Below, one piece after another: positions 46,005-57,876 of a DNA stretch of 64,000 nt; within the stretch, counting starts at the first letter, position 1, and each line of letters opens with the position of its first letter. A program made the translations under genes and the position numbers. Below the pieces are notes generated by a model that was given only the letters and a program-made list of their open reading frames with translations, made no database searches and was not told where the DNA came from. The DNA lies in NCBI RefSeq assembly GCF_018446385.1, contig NC_055996.1, forward strand, positions 14,557,317 to 14,621,316. The letters are read 5' to 3'. This stretch comes from Zingiber officinale (taxonomy: Eukaryota > Streptophyta > Magnoliopsida > Zingiberales > Zingiberaceae).

Positions 46005-48495
46005 TCAATCGACCTCCTCCATTTTGCTCTCCTCATTTCCCTCTTCCTCCAGCGCAGGCATGTCGCTGTCATCGCCACCAGCTTCGTCCTCATCGATGCT
46101 GAGCCCCAACTTCAGCATCCTGTGGATCCTCCCGGCGAAGGTGTTGGGATCCTCCAAGCTGAATCCGGAGGTGAGCAAAGCAGTCTCGAACAGCAGCAGC
46201 ACCAGGTCCTTCACGGACTTGTCGTTCTTGTCCGCCTCCGCCCTCTTTCTCAGCTCCTCCATGATGCCGTTCTCCGGGTTGATCTCCATCGTTTTCTTGC
46301 TCGACATGTAGGAGCCCATGCTGCTGTCCCTCAACGCCTGCGCCTTCATGATCCTCTCCATGTTAGCCGACCACCCGTACTCGCCGGTCACCAAGCAGCA
46401 GGGAGAATCCACGATACGATCGGAGACGACGACTTTCTCCACCTTGTCGCCGAGGATCTCCTTCATGGTCTTGCAGAGGCTCTCGAACGCGGCCTTTTTC
46501 TCCTCTTTTTTCTTCTTCTCCTCCTCCGTTTCCTCGAGTTGGAGGCCTTCCTTGGTGGCGGACACCAGCTTCTTGCCGTCGTACTCCTTCAGCTGCCCCA
46601 CGGCGTACTCGTCGATGGCGTCCACCATGAAAAGCACTTCGTAACCCTTCTTCTTTAACCTTTCCAAGAACGGGGAGTTCTCGACGGCTTTCTTGCTCTC
46701 GCCGGTTATGTAATAGATCTCCTTCTGGCCTTCCTTCATCCTGGTCACGTAGTCCTTCAAGCTCGTCATTTCCTCGCCGCTCTTGGTGGAGTGATAGCGG
46801 AGGAGATCCGCCAATTTAGCCCTGTTCTGGCTGTCCTCGTGGATGCCCAGCTTCAGGTTCTTCGAGAAGGCCTCGTAGAACTTGTTGTAGTCCTCCTTGT
46901 TCTCCGCAATTTCAGAGAACATCTCGAGACACTTCTTGACGAGGTTCTTCCTGATCACTTTCAGGATCTTGTTCTGCTGCAGCATCTCGCGGGAGATGTT
47001 GAGGGGCAGGTCGTCCGAGTCGACCACGCCCTTCACGAAACTGAGGTACTCGGGGATGATCTCCTCGCAGTTGTCCATGATAAAGACTCTCCTGACGTAA
47101 AGCTTGATGTTGTTCATCTTCTTTCTGGTGTCGAATAGGTCGAACGGAGCACGCTTCGGCACGAAAAGGATGGCTTTGAATTCGAGCTGTCCTTCTACGG
47201 AGAAATGTTTCACTGCCAAGTGTTCCTCCCAGTCATTGGTCAGGCTCTTGTAGAACGAAGCATACTCTTCCTTCGTGATCTCTTCTGGCTTTCGCAGCCA
47301 GATCGGTTTCTGCTTGTTGATCTGCTGCCATTCGTGGGAGACTTCTTTCACCTTCTTCTTCTTGGACTTTTTGTCCTTGTCTTCGTCGACTTCTTCAATG
47401 TCGCCTTCCTCTTCCTTCTTCGATTCATCATCGTCCTCATCGTCACTAATTTCTTTCTCGGTGGTCTTCTCTGTCCATAAATAGATCGGATAGCTGATGA
47501 ACTCCGAGTGCTTCTTCACCAGATCCTTAATTCTCCTCTCTTCCAAGTATTCCAGCTACAAAACGGGGCAATTTGTATCTTTAATTACTAACTGGTGGGA
47601 GAAATTGAGAAAACTACGGTAGCAGTTAAAAATCTAGACTATTTAGAGATAAACAAGTACCTGGTCCTCTTTGAGGTAGAGGGTGATTTTGGTTCCCCGG
47701 CCGAGCTGCTCGCCGTCTGTGTCTCTTGTGACAGTAAATGAACCACCGGCTTGTGATTCCCAGATATACTGCTCGTCGTCATTGTGCTTGGTTGTCACAA
47801 TAACCTTCTCGGCGACCAGGTAGGCGGAGTAGAAACCGACACCAAATTGACCAATCATGCTCACATCCGCGCCGGCTTGGAGTGCCTCCATGAACTCCTT
47901 GGTGCCAGACCGTGCGATAGTGCCCAAATTGTTCACCAGATCTACAAAGACAAAAACAATTACCAATGTTCTAGCTATTTCATGTTTTCAGGTTTCGCCG
48001 ATCCATCATTTGGAGAGCATCATTTACCAAAAAATGGTGTACCCTCAAAAAGTTGGATTACGATGAACTATTGGCAGTGAACGCAAACAATCGAACGAGC
48101 ATCCCGACAAGTTGCGGAGAAGAGAAATTACCAGCTTTGGTCATGCCGATGCCGCTGTCGATAATGGAAAGCGTCTTGTTCGCCTTGTCAGGCACGAGGC
48201 GGATGAAGAGCTCCGGCTGGGCGTCCAGCTTGCTCTTGTCGGTGAGGCCCTCGAACCGGATCTTATCGAGTGCCTGCAGTCACACGATTTGTTTCAGCAA
48301 CGACAACACAGGGGAAAGAAAACGGGAGCAGCAACATGGAATGCAGCGATGTCTCACATCCGACGCGTTGCTAATCAGCTCGCGCAGGAAGATCTCTTTG
48401 TTGGAGTAGAAGGTGTTGATGATGAGACTCAGCAACTGGTTGATCTCCGCCTGGAACGCGAAGGTCTCCGTCTCCCCCATCTGCACGTCCGCCAT
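46005..48495 (-). CDS. HSP90: Cytosolic heat shock protein 90
   Basis: Four exons on the minus strand: 48,495-48,358, 48,273-48,132, 47,941-47,661 and 47,555-46,005, all GT-AG, 703 aa, the usual length for plant cytosolic HSP90. The start is [20 protein letters not shown]; an extra in-frame GTG directly upstream is not needed. ATP-binding motifs: [10 protein letters not shown] (37-46), [13 protein letters not shown] (from about 85) and [13 protein letters not shown] (from about 127). The charged linker ([18 protein letters not shown]...KKSKKKK) lies at about 222-257. The C-terminus is MEEVD, which docks TPR co-chaperones and marks the cytosolic/nuclear form. It is an ATP-dependent chaperone maturing client proteins such as kinases and receptors. 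Upstream HSE-like repeats point to heat induction. Exons are GC-rich and intact. Confidence 0.97.
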
Positions 48496-48604
48496 CACCT
48501 CGATCGAAAGAAACTGGTTTCGCGAACGGGAACTGGAATCGAATGAATCAAGTGCTTCGATGCGATCGGTGTTGTGCTAGCGAGGAAGAGAGGAGCGGCG
48601 AAGG

Positions 48605-48614
48605 CCTTTTATAG
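48605..48614 (-). promoter_or_regulatory. TATA box of HSP90
   Basis: CTATAAAAGG on the minus strand, about 115 bp upstream of the ATG, giving an estimated leader of some 80-90 nt. Confidence 0.75.
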
Positions 48615-48660
48615 CGGCAGAGGATTCGCCATGGAGGAGGGACTGGAGGTCTCCGGGGAC

Positions 48661-48754
48661 TTCTGGAGACTTCCTGCGATTCTTTTCTTAACCGACGCCT
48701 TTCGAATAACTTTCTTTTAAGATAAATCGAGAAGCTTCTCGAGGAAACGTTCTC
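48661..48754 (-). promoter_or_regulatory. Heat shock element-like repeats of HSP90
   Basis: Two clusters of alternating GAA/TTC-type pentamers. One at 48,661-48,673 reads TTCTGGAGACTTC (TTC, GAG, TTC at 5-bp spacing). The other at 48,731-48,743 reads GAAGCTTCTCGAG, followed by GAAACGTTC. They lie 50-140 bp upstream of the TATA box, the typical place for heat shock factor binding. Each has one imperfect unit. Confidence 0.6.
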
Positions 48755-49758
48755 AAATATCAAATTTTCTTAAATCGACAATTTACAAAGGTGCATGTAG
48801 ATTTCGTACGTTATTTTTGATATTTACCAAGAACCTATATTTTTAAATGTATTTTCTATTTCTCGTACTCTTTCTTCTACGATAATTTATTAAAGAGCAT
48901 TATTTGAATATTATATTTATCGAAAGACATCTCGGAGGTTGATATTTATTAAAGAATGTAATTTAACCAATTTAATTTCCAAATTATCCCTCTGGCTACC
49001 TGGCAATCATATTTTTCAATCATCATTTTTCAAACATTCAAGACACAAATCGAATTGAAAAATAATTTGTTCGGATGCACGTCATCTCACCGTCTCTCTC
49101 TCCATCCCTCTGCGTGGTGTTATAAACACGAAAGAAATATGAACCCTACGCTTGCCATTATTGCTCGTGCAATAGACCAGTTAGGTTTTCAGGATATTGG
49201 CGTAAGAGTTTCAAGAGCTGTAGTTAAGAGCGTCAGCAACTTCTTGCAAGAAGGAAATAAGTAGAAGAATACATTTAAAGATTTAGACATGTATGTTTAG
49301 ATTTATTACTGTAAATTAGGGTAGTGATGGTAAACAAAAATTACAGTATTGTAACAAAGGGTGGTGGAAAATATGGTTGTTATGGTTTATTTTAGTTGTG
49401 TGGGGAATAAATATTCAACAACACCTGCAATATGATGTAATAGAATACTTAATCGATTTAAGTCTTGTTAGTTTCTGCGGTTGATAGTTAAGTTTGGCTA
49501 ACCATTTTTATTTAGGGTTTAGGGTTTAGTCAGTGGTGGTCCTAGTTTACAAGAAGTGTCTACTTCTGTAGGGGTCTGATATCGATGATATCAAGCCCAA
49601 CGTGATCTTTAGAATCTAAGAGTTGTTTTTACATCATATAGATCTTTTCCTCGCTCAACCCTTCCTAGTAGTTTCAATTGAGCAAAATTACAAATTAACG
49701 ACAGCACTTGATTATGTAGTTGCAAATTTACTAAATTAGTTTGGAATTTATTTATCAG
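48755..49758. other. Upstream of the MULE-B transposase; no clear gene
   Basis: AT-rich. A 69-codon frame at 49,055-49,264 has no domain I know. A TTTAGGGTTTAGGGTTTAG motif lies near 49,511. It may include the left terminus, first exon and intron of MULE-B: a good 3' splice site TTTATTTATCAG ends at 49,758. Confidence 0.4.
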
Positions 49759-51892
49759 GGACGATCATATAACTGAAGAAATTCTCTCTGAGATATGGAA
49801 TACACTTGATACAAATTCTAGCATTGGACATGGAGCTAATGTAGGAGAAGTATCCAGAACAAATATTCCATCATCTTCGCAGTCTAGTTGTGTGCCTAAC
49901 ACAAATAGAAATAGAAGTAGTAATTTCACATTTGATCTAAATGAAGAAGCTAGTATTCAAGAAGATGAAGTTCTAAATCCTTGTACAACACTTGATGTTT
50001 ACTTTAAGCCTACTTGGAGGGAGGAGGAAGGGTATTATAACCGAATTGGAGAGGAATTGCAATGTAATACAGATGTACAAGAATTCTTAGCTGATGATAT
50101 GCAGATTGAACAATATGAAATATCTCCAGAGCAGTACAGTGACTTAGAGGAGGAGTTCCCAATAGCTGATGATCCATATATTCTAAATTCTCGATTGCTC
50201 CAAAGGCCAGTTGAAGAGGCAACAGATGAGCATGAATTTTTTGTTGGACAGATTTTTCCTTCTCGACAAGAGTTCAAGAATGCACTTGTGAAACATGTCA
50301 TGGTTAAACATATGAGATATAACTCAGTCGACACTCGAAAAAATAAAGTAAAAGTCGTCTGCTTCAATTAACCGTGCCAGGGGGATGTAGAGTTCATTGT
50401 TACGAAATATATAAAAGAACACCAATGTGGCACCATTAGGGAAAGTGTTGATCATCAAGCATGCTCTTCATCCTTTGTAGCTTCTTTTGTTGAAGAGTAA
50501 TTTCTTGCTAATGAACAATACAAGCCAAGTATGATTATAGCAGATATAAAAGCTAGGTTTGGAGTGACCATATCATACAGAAAAGCGATGAAGCGATGAA
50601 GAAAGTTGTTGGAGATTATGACCAGCATATAGAAATCTTCCACTATATCTGCGTGAGTTAAGAGTCAGGGATGCTGAAACCTATGTGGCACTACACGGGA
50701 ATGGGGATAATCAGTTCCAACGCTGTTTTTGGGGTTTTGGAGCTTGTAGAAGAGTATTCAGGTCTTATCTTTGTAAATTGATTGGAATTGATGTCACGCA
50801 CCTAATAGGAAAATATCCGGGTGTGTTGTTGATGGCTACATCAATTGATGCTAATGGCAATGTCCTCCCAGTAGTCTTTGGAATCGCTAAAATTGAATGT
50901 GGGTCTGCATGGGAGTGGTTTTTGGATCATACGAAGAGATTCTTTGATGTTGATCCAGAGTCAATGACTATAGTATCAGATAGACATCGTGGCATTATAT
51001 CAGCAGTTAGGAAAGTCTATCCTACCGCCCATCATGTTTTTTGTTACCACCACATGTCTTGCAATATGGTAACAGATACTGGCAGTAGGTCAAGTTTAGC
51101 CTTGTTTTGGGCAGCAGCTCGAGCAAACACAACACTCCAATATGATCTCATAATGCAGTCCATGCTTGAAAAACATCCAGATGCTCATAAGTGGCTTTAG
51201 AACATTGACCCTAAAAGATGGGCTAATGCACACTTTAATGGCGGAAGGTACACAATGCTAACAACCAATTGTGTAGAGAGTTTAAAAGCTTTGTTCAAGG
51301 AGACACGTGAACTTCCTATAAACTGGTTAATTGATAATACCAGAAGAAAGGTTGCTCAATGGTTCTTTAACCGTAGGGAGGAAGTGTCAAAATGGTATGT
51401 TGCGTTGACACCTCATGCTACCAAAGAAATGGAATTAAGGAGGGAGAAAGCTAGACGATATAAAGTCCACCCCTTCTCTCAATATGAAATGGAAGTAGAG
51501 ACATGGGGCACTTCATACATTGTTGATTTGGAGAGAAAATATTATAATTACGGGGAGTTTCAAATTTCAGGATTGCCTTGCTCAGATGCAATTGCCGTCA
51601 TCATTCACCGGAACATAGATACACTCCCATATTGTGAACATTATTTTCATTCACATAATTGGAATGCGACATACATGGATCATATTTACCCCTGTCGAGC
51701 AAGGAATTTTGGCCTAGGGGAGTAAACAACATTATAGTTCTATGTTCCCGTAGCCTTGTGTAGTCGGGTAGGCAAAAGAAGGCAAGGATCGAATCGAAAC
51801 ATAATGGGAAGGTAAAAGTCAAATGCAGTAGGTGCAAACAACTGGGCCATAATCGGAGGACCTATAAAATGCCGCCAGCCCCTGGTTCTTGA
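49759..51892 (+). pseudogene. mudrA-type MULE transposase (MULE-B)
   Basis: From the acceptor at 49,758 the frame reads DDHITEEILSEIWNTL, then FTFDLNEEAS, and a MuDR N-terminal domain (FVGQIFPSRQEFKNALVKHV) to a TAA at 50,369-50,371. Further stops and a shift follow, then the MULE catalytic domain at 50,685-51,200 (LIGIDVTHLIGKYPGVLLMA, VSDRHRGIISAVRKVYPTAH, HVFCYHHMSCNM), a TAG at 51,198-51,200, and the same frame to 51,725 with a SWIM-like finger read as YYNYGEFQISGLPCSDAIAV, in which the first Cys is Tyr and the His is Asp. A final zinc knuckle (CSRCKQLGHNRRTY, last Cys now Tyr) is in another frame at about 51,820-51,865. Clearly inactive. Confidence 0.8.
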
Positions 51893-52244
51893 ATTAATTG
51901 TAAATTGGAGGAGTTGATCCATATGTTTTGTATGCAGTACATACATAGGATTGTAAGAAAAATAGTTTTGGAAAGTGATGTTTCTGTTATATCATTTTAT
52001 GTAGTATTTATTTTATGATATAGTGATATTGTAGGTATGAGAAGTGTTAACTATCACTTGCAAGGCATAATTAATACTTCACACCATATAGGTTTAGTAT
52101 ATCTCTGCATTTCAATTCAACAGGAAGGGGTTTGAAATTTCAAAGTAATGTAAATATATTTTGAAATATAAATGAGTTAAAACTCAGACAAAGGGATTGT
52201 AGTCATCTTTGAAAAATAAGATTAGCGTCATTGAAAAATAAAAC
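51893..52244. other. MULE-B 3' region of the transposase
   Basis: AT-rich, no gene. Leads into the tandem repeat array. Confidence 0.5.
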
Positions 52245-54340
52245 AGGTCACTGTTCCGTGCCAACTGGCATGGAGTAATAACTTCTAATCCAGGGGGTAT
52301 AAATAAGTTTGACACCATTTATACCATCTCCCCACTCAGACTATTACAAGGAACGTGATTTCAGGTAAATCCAAGTAGGGGAGGGTCATTAATGGATTTT
52401 GGTCAAAACCTACTGATAGACCTAGACACCTCTGATTTAACTCATTTCAGTTCGAGTGGGATTATGGAATTGCAAGGACTCCAACGGTGCTAGAAAATCA
52501 TGATTTAAAGTTATATATGTGTGGTAGTAAGTGTTGAAAAAAAAATCAGCCACCGTTGGGTCTGATATGGGAGCATATCAGGCCCACCGTGGGCCTGATA
52601 TGAGAGCATATTAGGCCCAATGTGGGCCTGATATGAGCGTATATCATGCCCAACGTGAGCCTGATATGAGCGCATATCAGGTCCAACGTGATCCTGGTAT
52701 GGTATCATTAACTTGATTCTATCTCCCCCTTCTATAAACTCAACACATGCTACCATGCTCTTTATAAAAAAAATAAAATAAAATAAAAATTAGAAGGTGC
52801 TACCATAGGGTTTAAGTCTACAGCATGGCCATCAGTGGGTTCTATGCCAACTGGCACGGAGCCATAACTTAGTTTCCATGGTGTATAAATTCGTTTTGAC
52901 ACCATATATACCATCTACCCACCCTGACCTTCACAGGGAACTTGATTTCAACTAAATCCAAGTAGGGGAGGGTCATCCGTGGGTTTTGGTCAAAACCCAC
53001 TGATGGACATAGACACCTCTGATTTGACCAATTTCAGTTTGAGTGAGATTATGGAATTGCAAGGACTCCAACGGTGCTAGTAAATCATGATTTAAAGCTA
53101 TATATGTGTGGTAGCAAGTGTTGAAAAAAAAATCAGCCACCGTTGGGCCTGATATGAGTGCATATCAGGCCCATCGTGGGCCTGATATGAGTGCAAATCA
53201 GGCCCAACGTGGGCCTGATATGAGCGCATATCAGGCCCAACGTGGGCCTACTATGGTATCGTTTCTTAAAACTTGATTCTATCTACCCCTTATATAAACT
53301 CAAAACGTGCTACCATGCTCCTTATAAAAAAAATAAAATTTGAAGGTGCTACCATAGGGTTTAAGTCTACAGCGGGGCCATCAGTGGGTTCTGTGCCAAC
53401 TGGCACGGAGCCATAACTTAGTTTCCAGGGTGTATAAATTCGTTTTGACACCATATATACCATCTACCCACCCTAACCTTCACAAGGAACTTGATTTCAA
53501 CTAAATCTAAGTAGAGGAGGGCCATCAGTGGGTTTTGGTCAAAACCCACTGATGGATCTAGACACCTCTGATTTGACCCATTTCAATTCGAGTGGGATTA
53601 TGGAATTGCAAGGACTCCAACGGTGCTAGCAAATCATGATTTAAAGCTATATATGTGTGGTAGCAAGTATTGAAAAAAAAATCAGCAACCGTTGGGCCTG
53701 ATATGAGAGCATATCAGGCCCACCGTGGGCCTGATATGAGTGCATATCAGGCCTAACGTGGGTCTGGTATGGTATCATTTCTTAAAACTTGATTCTATCT
53801 CCCCCTTCTATAAACTCAAAACATGCTACCATGCTCCTTATAAAAAAAATAAAATAAAATAAAATTAGAAGGTGCTACCATAAGATTTAAGTCTAAAGCA
53901 TAGTCATCAGTGGGTTCTGTGCCAACTGACATGGAGCCATAACTTAGTTTCTAGGGTGTATAAATTCGTTTTGACACCATATATATCATCTCCCCACCCA
54001 GACCTTCACAGGGAACTTTATTTCAGGTAAATCCAAGTAGGGGAGGGTCATCAGTGGGTTTTGGTCAAAACCCACTGATGGACCTAGACACCTCTGATTT
54101 GACCCATTTCAGTTCGAGTGAGATTCTGGAATTACAAGGACTCCAACGGTGCTAACAAATCATGGTTTAAAACTCCATATGTGTGGTAGAAAGTGTTGGA
54201 AAAAAAACAGCCACAATCAGTAAAATAAAATATGTGAGAGCATATCAGGCCCAACGTGGGCCTGGTATGGTTTCGTATCTCATATCAAAAAAACTTGATT
54301 CTATCTCCCCCTTATCAAAAAATAAAATAAAATAAAATAA
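52245..54340. repeat. Four tandem copies of a ~0.55-kb repeat with palindromic subunits
   Basis: The copies are marked by GCCAACTGGCA at 52,260, 52,845, 53,395 and 53,921, so the periods are 585, 550 and 526 bp. Each copy has a TATAAAT...GACACCAT start, CAAGTAGGGGAGGGTCAT, GGACTCCAACGGTGCTA and an AAAATAAAATAAAAT tract. Within each is a run of a ~33-bp palindromic subunit, CCTGATATGAGCGCATATCAGG plus CCCAACGTGGG. I count four subunits in the first copy, three in the second, two in the third and one (damaged) in the fourth. The array lies between the convergent mudrA and Ulp1-like genes. Confidence 0.85.
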
Positions 54341-54417
54341 TTTGATTCACCATAATTTTAATTTACACAAACAGTAAATCATTACAAGAATAGTCTATTA
54401 CAATTTTTCAGTATCTA

Positions 54418-57400
54418 CAATTTAAAGTTTTTGTCAGACATGATTTTATGTCCAAGTCTAAATCTATAAGCTTTCATATCAGCTTGTATAAAGTCTGCAG
54501 ATCTCTGAAACATCAAACTCTCTGCATATCGCATCATAAAAAAAAACATAATCCAACCTACAAAACAAAAGCACAATCCATCATAAAATAAGCACAATCC
54601 AAATATGATGGAACAGACACAAATACTTACGATTTACTTTGTGTGGGGCCATTAACTTGAATCGTTTTATACTCTCTCCCAGAGAAAGGTGCTAATCCTT
54701 TATGCCATATGTGATAGTATGACCAGTTTAACTCCTTAAAAAACAATACCTACAAATAACAAACAATAGTAATTAATACATAACCAATGATTATTGGATA
54801 AAAGAAATTTGATACTTACAGTTTGATCAAAACAATAGTGTAATTTTCTGTGGTGCCAAGAGAGTTATAATGAATTATTTGACCTTCCTCCAGGTCCATG
54901 ACCATTAGATGCCAATGATCATCTTGGTTATTTAGAGGATAGAAAATATATCTAATGGCTTTGTCCTCATCAGTTTTTGCACTTTGTTTCAATGCATCCA
55001 CGTGCATCATTCCAAACAAGTCCTATGCAAACAAGATAGCTAATGAGTTGACTGCATCCAACATATATTATAAACAATTTACAATGAGATAAGGGACATA
55101 CTCGAAATCCAACCCCACAAAATATGGATGGGTGGTATGGTGAGTTAGAGTTTTTGGCTTCATTTTCAAGAATAGTCCAATAAACATTTATGCAATCCCC
55201 ATTGGTGTATTGCGTCCAATCAAATATTGTCATAAAAGATTGCATATCTAAAGAGAAAGTATCATTCCTCCATATTGGATGCACTGTCACCCTACACACA
55301 AGGATACATATAATGGAATTTGTTAGGACCGAAATGTAGCTAGAGGGGGGTGAATAGCTTGTCACGATCGTCGTTGCTCGCTTCTTGGGATGATGTGCAG
55401 CGAAAATACAAGAAACACAAACAACAACGCTAACTCTAGGGATTTACTTGGTATCCACCTCAAGAAGAGGTGACTAGTCCAAGGATCCACACACTCACGC
55501 ACCCTCCACTATAAAAACACTCCTTCTCGATAACTATCGAAGGCGGAGATCCTTACAACCTCACAATACAACAATGAAAAAGAAAGAAGCAAAATACAAA
55601 TGAATCTTACAAGATTATAATGAAAACTCTAGCTTCTTCTTCTTCTTGTTGCAACTCACCTATTGACTTGGATGAGCCTCCAAGAACCTTCAAGAACTGG
55701 CGGTGAGGAAGAAAAGATCATTGTGGAGAGCTGCTGTGATCGTCTGTGGAGAAGAGAGGAAGAAGTGCGCAGAAAAATGCTCGCCAACGACTTTATCTGC
55801 GCCAACGGTCGAATCCCAATCGATTGGATTGCTTCCAATCGATTGGGGAGGCTTTGGATCGATCAGTTGATCGATCCAGAGTGCCTCTGTGCTCTTGGAA
55901 AATAATTGAATCGATTACCCAATCGATTCAACGTGTCTCGCGCGATTTCCAGAGCTATCACGTGATTTTCCAGCCTCCCAATCGATTGCCCGATCGATAG
56001 GAGGTTTCAATCGATCAACGGATCAATTCAGAAGCTCACTGTTTGCTCAAAAACTCTCCCAATTGATTGACCAATTTATTGGGGAAGTTTCAATCGATTA
56101 CCCAATCGATTCAGCCCATTTCTGCACAAATTCACGTCAACCAATCGATTGACCAATCGATTGAACCCCCCAATCGATTGTCCAATTGATTGAAACTCAT
56201 AATACTGTGTAGAGCTTGAAATCATCTTCGTTTCGCATTTGAGATCATCTCATTCTGATATCCGAGTCAAAAGTTATGGCTTTCGGAAGTTTACTACGTC
56301 TGAACTTCTTAGTTCCATGCCAACTCCCTATTGGACTTACGACCGCTAAGAGTTCGGTCAACTTTTGACTCATCTAGACATTTTCTCCTCGTGCCAAGTG
56401 TCCGTGTCCGGTCAACCTTGACCCACTTGGACTTACCATCTCATGCCAAGTGTCCGGTCCTCCATTACCCACTTGAACTTCCTTCCACCAGATGTCCGGT
56501 CATCCTTAACCCATCTGGATTTCCTCTTGCCAAGTATCCGATCAATCCTTTGACCTACTTGGACTTCCAAACACCAGGTGCCCAGTCAACCTTGACCCAC
56601 CTAGATTTTCACATGCCTGGCTTCACTCACCAAGTCTTTCAATCTGCCTAGCTTCACTCACTAGGACTTCCCATCTGCCTGACTTCACTCACTAGGACTT
56701 TTACCTAGCTTCAACCACTAGAATTTTCACCTGGCTTCACTCACCAAGATTTTTCCACTGCCCGGTTTCACTCACCAGGACTTTCACCTGTCTGGCTTCA
56801 CTCACCAAGACTTTCAATCTGCCTAGCTCCACTCACTAGGACTTCCCAGTCAAGTATCCGGTCAATCTTGACCTACTTGACTCTTCTTCAAACTCAGACT
56901 GGTCAAACCCTAATCAGAGGGGAATTGCTCCAGCAATCTCCTCAATCGGATGATTACCCCTGTAATCTCCATGTATTATATGTATTGTCAAACATCAAAA
57001 CTTAAACATAGAGACTCAAACTTGAGCCAACTCAAGCTTAGTCAACCAGGCCAACCTTGACCTAGGGATATTGCACCAACAGAATTAACCAAATAAATTA
57101 AAAGTATAATAAATATTATTAAACTCTAATAATAATCCTTCGTTGACATGTAGTTTAAGTATTTACGCTGCCAAATACGTTACCTTAACTAACTGAGCTT
57201 TAATAATGCATCGGCTATCACACCATCTGTACTCTTCTTAAAAAATATCTTCGCTTGCTGAGATAATTAAAATACTACTATGTCATTAAGGATTATAAAA
57301 CAATGACTTACGTACTCTCAACCATACCTTCAATATTTTGGTCTTGACCTTGTTAAGTTCATCACAATTTTTTTCTATCTCTGATGAACTTGTATCTTTT

Positions 57401-57876
57401 GTCTTTAATGGTGCAGGAGCATCTGGTTCGATAGCCTGAATAATCTGTTTGCCTTTTTTTTTGTACATTCGGATATCAAACTTCTCTGAGTTCTCTTTCT
57501 TTTAGGGCCTACACGAAAATTAGTTGGTAGTGTAGGCAGATTAGGGTGTATGACTTCTGATGCTCTTAGCTCCCCTGATATCTTGCTTTGTATAATTTCT
57601 TGGAGCTCTTTAATCTTATTTTCGGCATCGGCGATGATTTTGCCTTTAACATTTAAAATTCTGTTATCCACGTCAGCATTGATAGTCTCAGCCTTTGTGG
57701 CACTCGTATCCCGTTCCTTACGCAGTTCACTTATTTGTAAATCTTTTTCTTTAAGCATAGAATCCATCTTAGCAATCATAATATCCTTTGCTGTTAAGAG
57801 ACTATCCTTTTCTTCTATGACTGTTGCCAGGTTTTTATTAGCTTCCTCCAAACTTTTAGTAGCTTTATGTAATTCT
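54418..57876 (-). pseudogene. Ulp1-like (C48) cysteine protease gene of MULE-B
   Basis: Multi-exon on the minus strand. The first visible exon (57,876-57,405) codes a coiled coil (NLATVIEEKDSLLTAKD, KDLQISELRKERDTS) and a basic stretch GPKRKRTQR; it is cut at its 5' side by a copia LTR. Then come short exons at about 57,470-57,290 and 57,260-57,165, a solo LTR insertion, and exons at about 55,290-55,068 (FDWTQYTNGDCINVYWTILE), 55,021-54,830 (FYPLNNQDDHWHLMVMDLEE), 54,752-54,637 and 54,556-54,418 (MRYAESLMFQRSADF, ending KIMSDKNFKL). Ulp1 proteases cleave SUMO conjugates. The catalytic His is present (DHWHL); the Asp position reads Asn (IIHYNSL); the Cys position reads Tyr (DYVF). Likely inactive as a protease. 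Confidence 0.7.
55321..57081 (-). mobile_element. Solo LTR (family C-like copia) inside the Ulp1-like gene
   Basis: 1,761 bp, plus-strand ends TGTTAGGACCGAAATG ... TTGCACCAACA, with a perfect 5-bp duplication GAATT at 55,316-55,320 and 57,082-57,086. On the minus strand it ends like the LTR at 14,607-15,730 (CACCCCCCTCTAGC). It contains many CCAATCGATTG-type palindromes (55,810-56,200) and a repeat of CCAAGTGTCCGGTC / CCTGGCTTCACTCACCA (56,390-56,880). Open frames at 55,656-56,651 are not genes. Confidence 0.85.

Noticed and set aside
46122..46658. 178-codon and other plus-strand frames across 46.0-47.5 kb
   Set aside because: Antisense shadows of HSP90 exon 4.
49505..49530. Telomeric repeat (TTTAGGG three times)
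   Set aside because: Too short for interstitial telomere DNA; likely chance or a telo-box.
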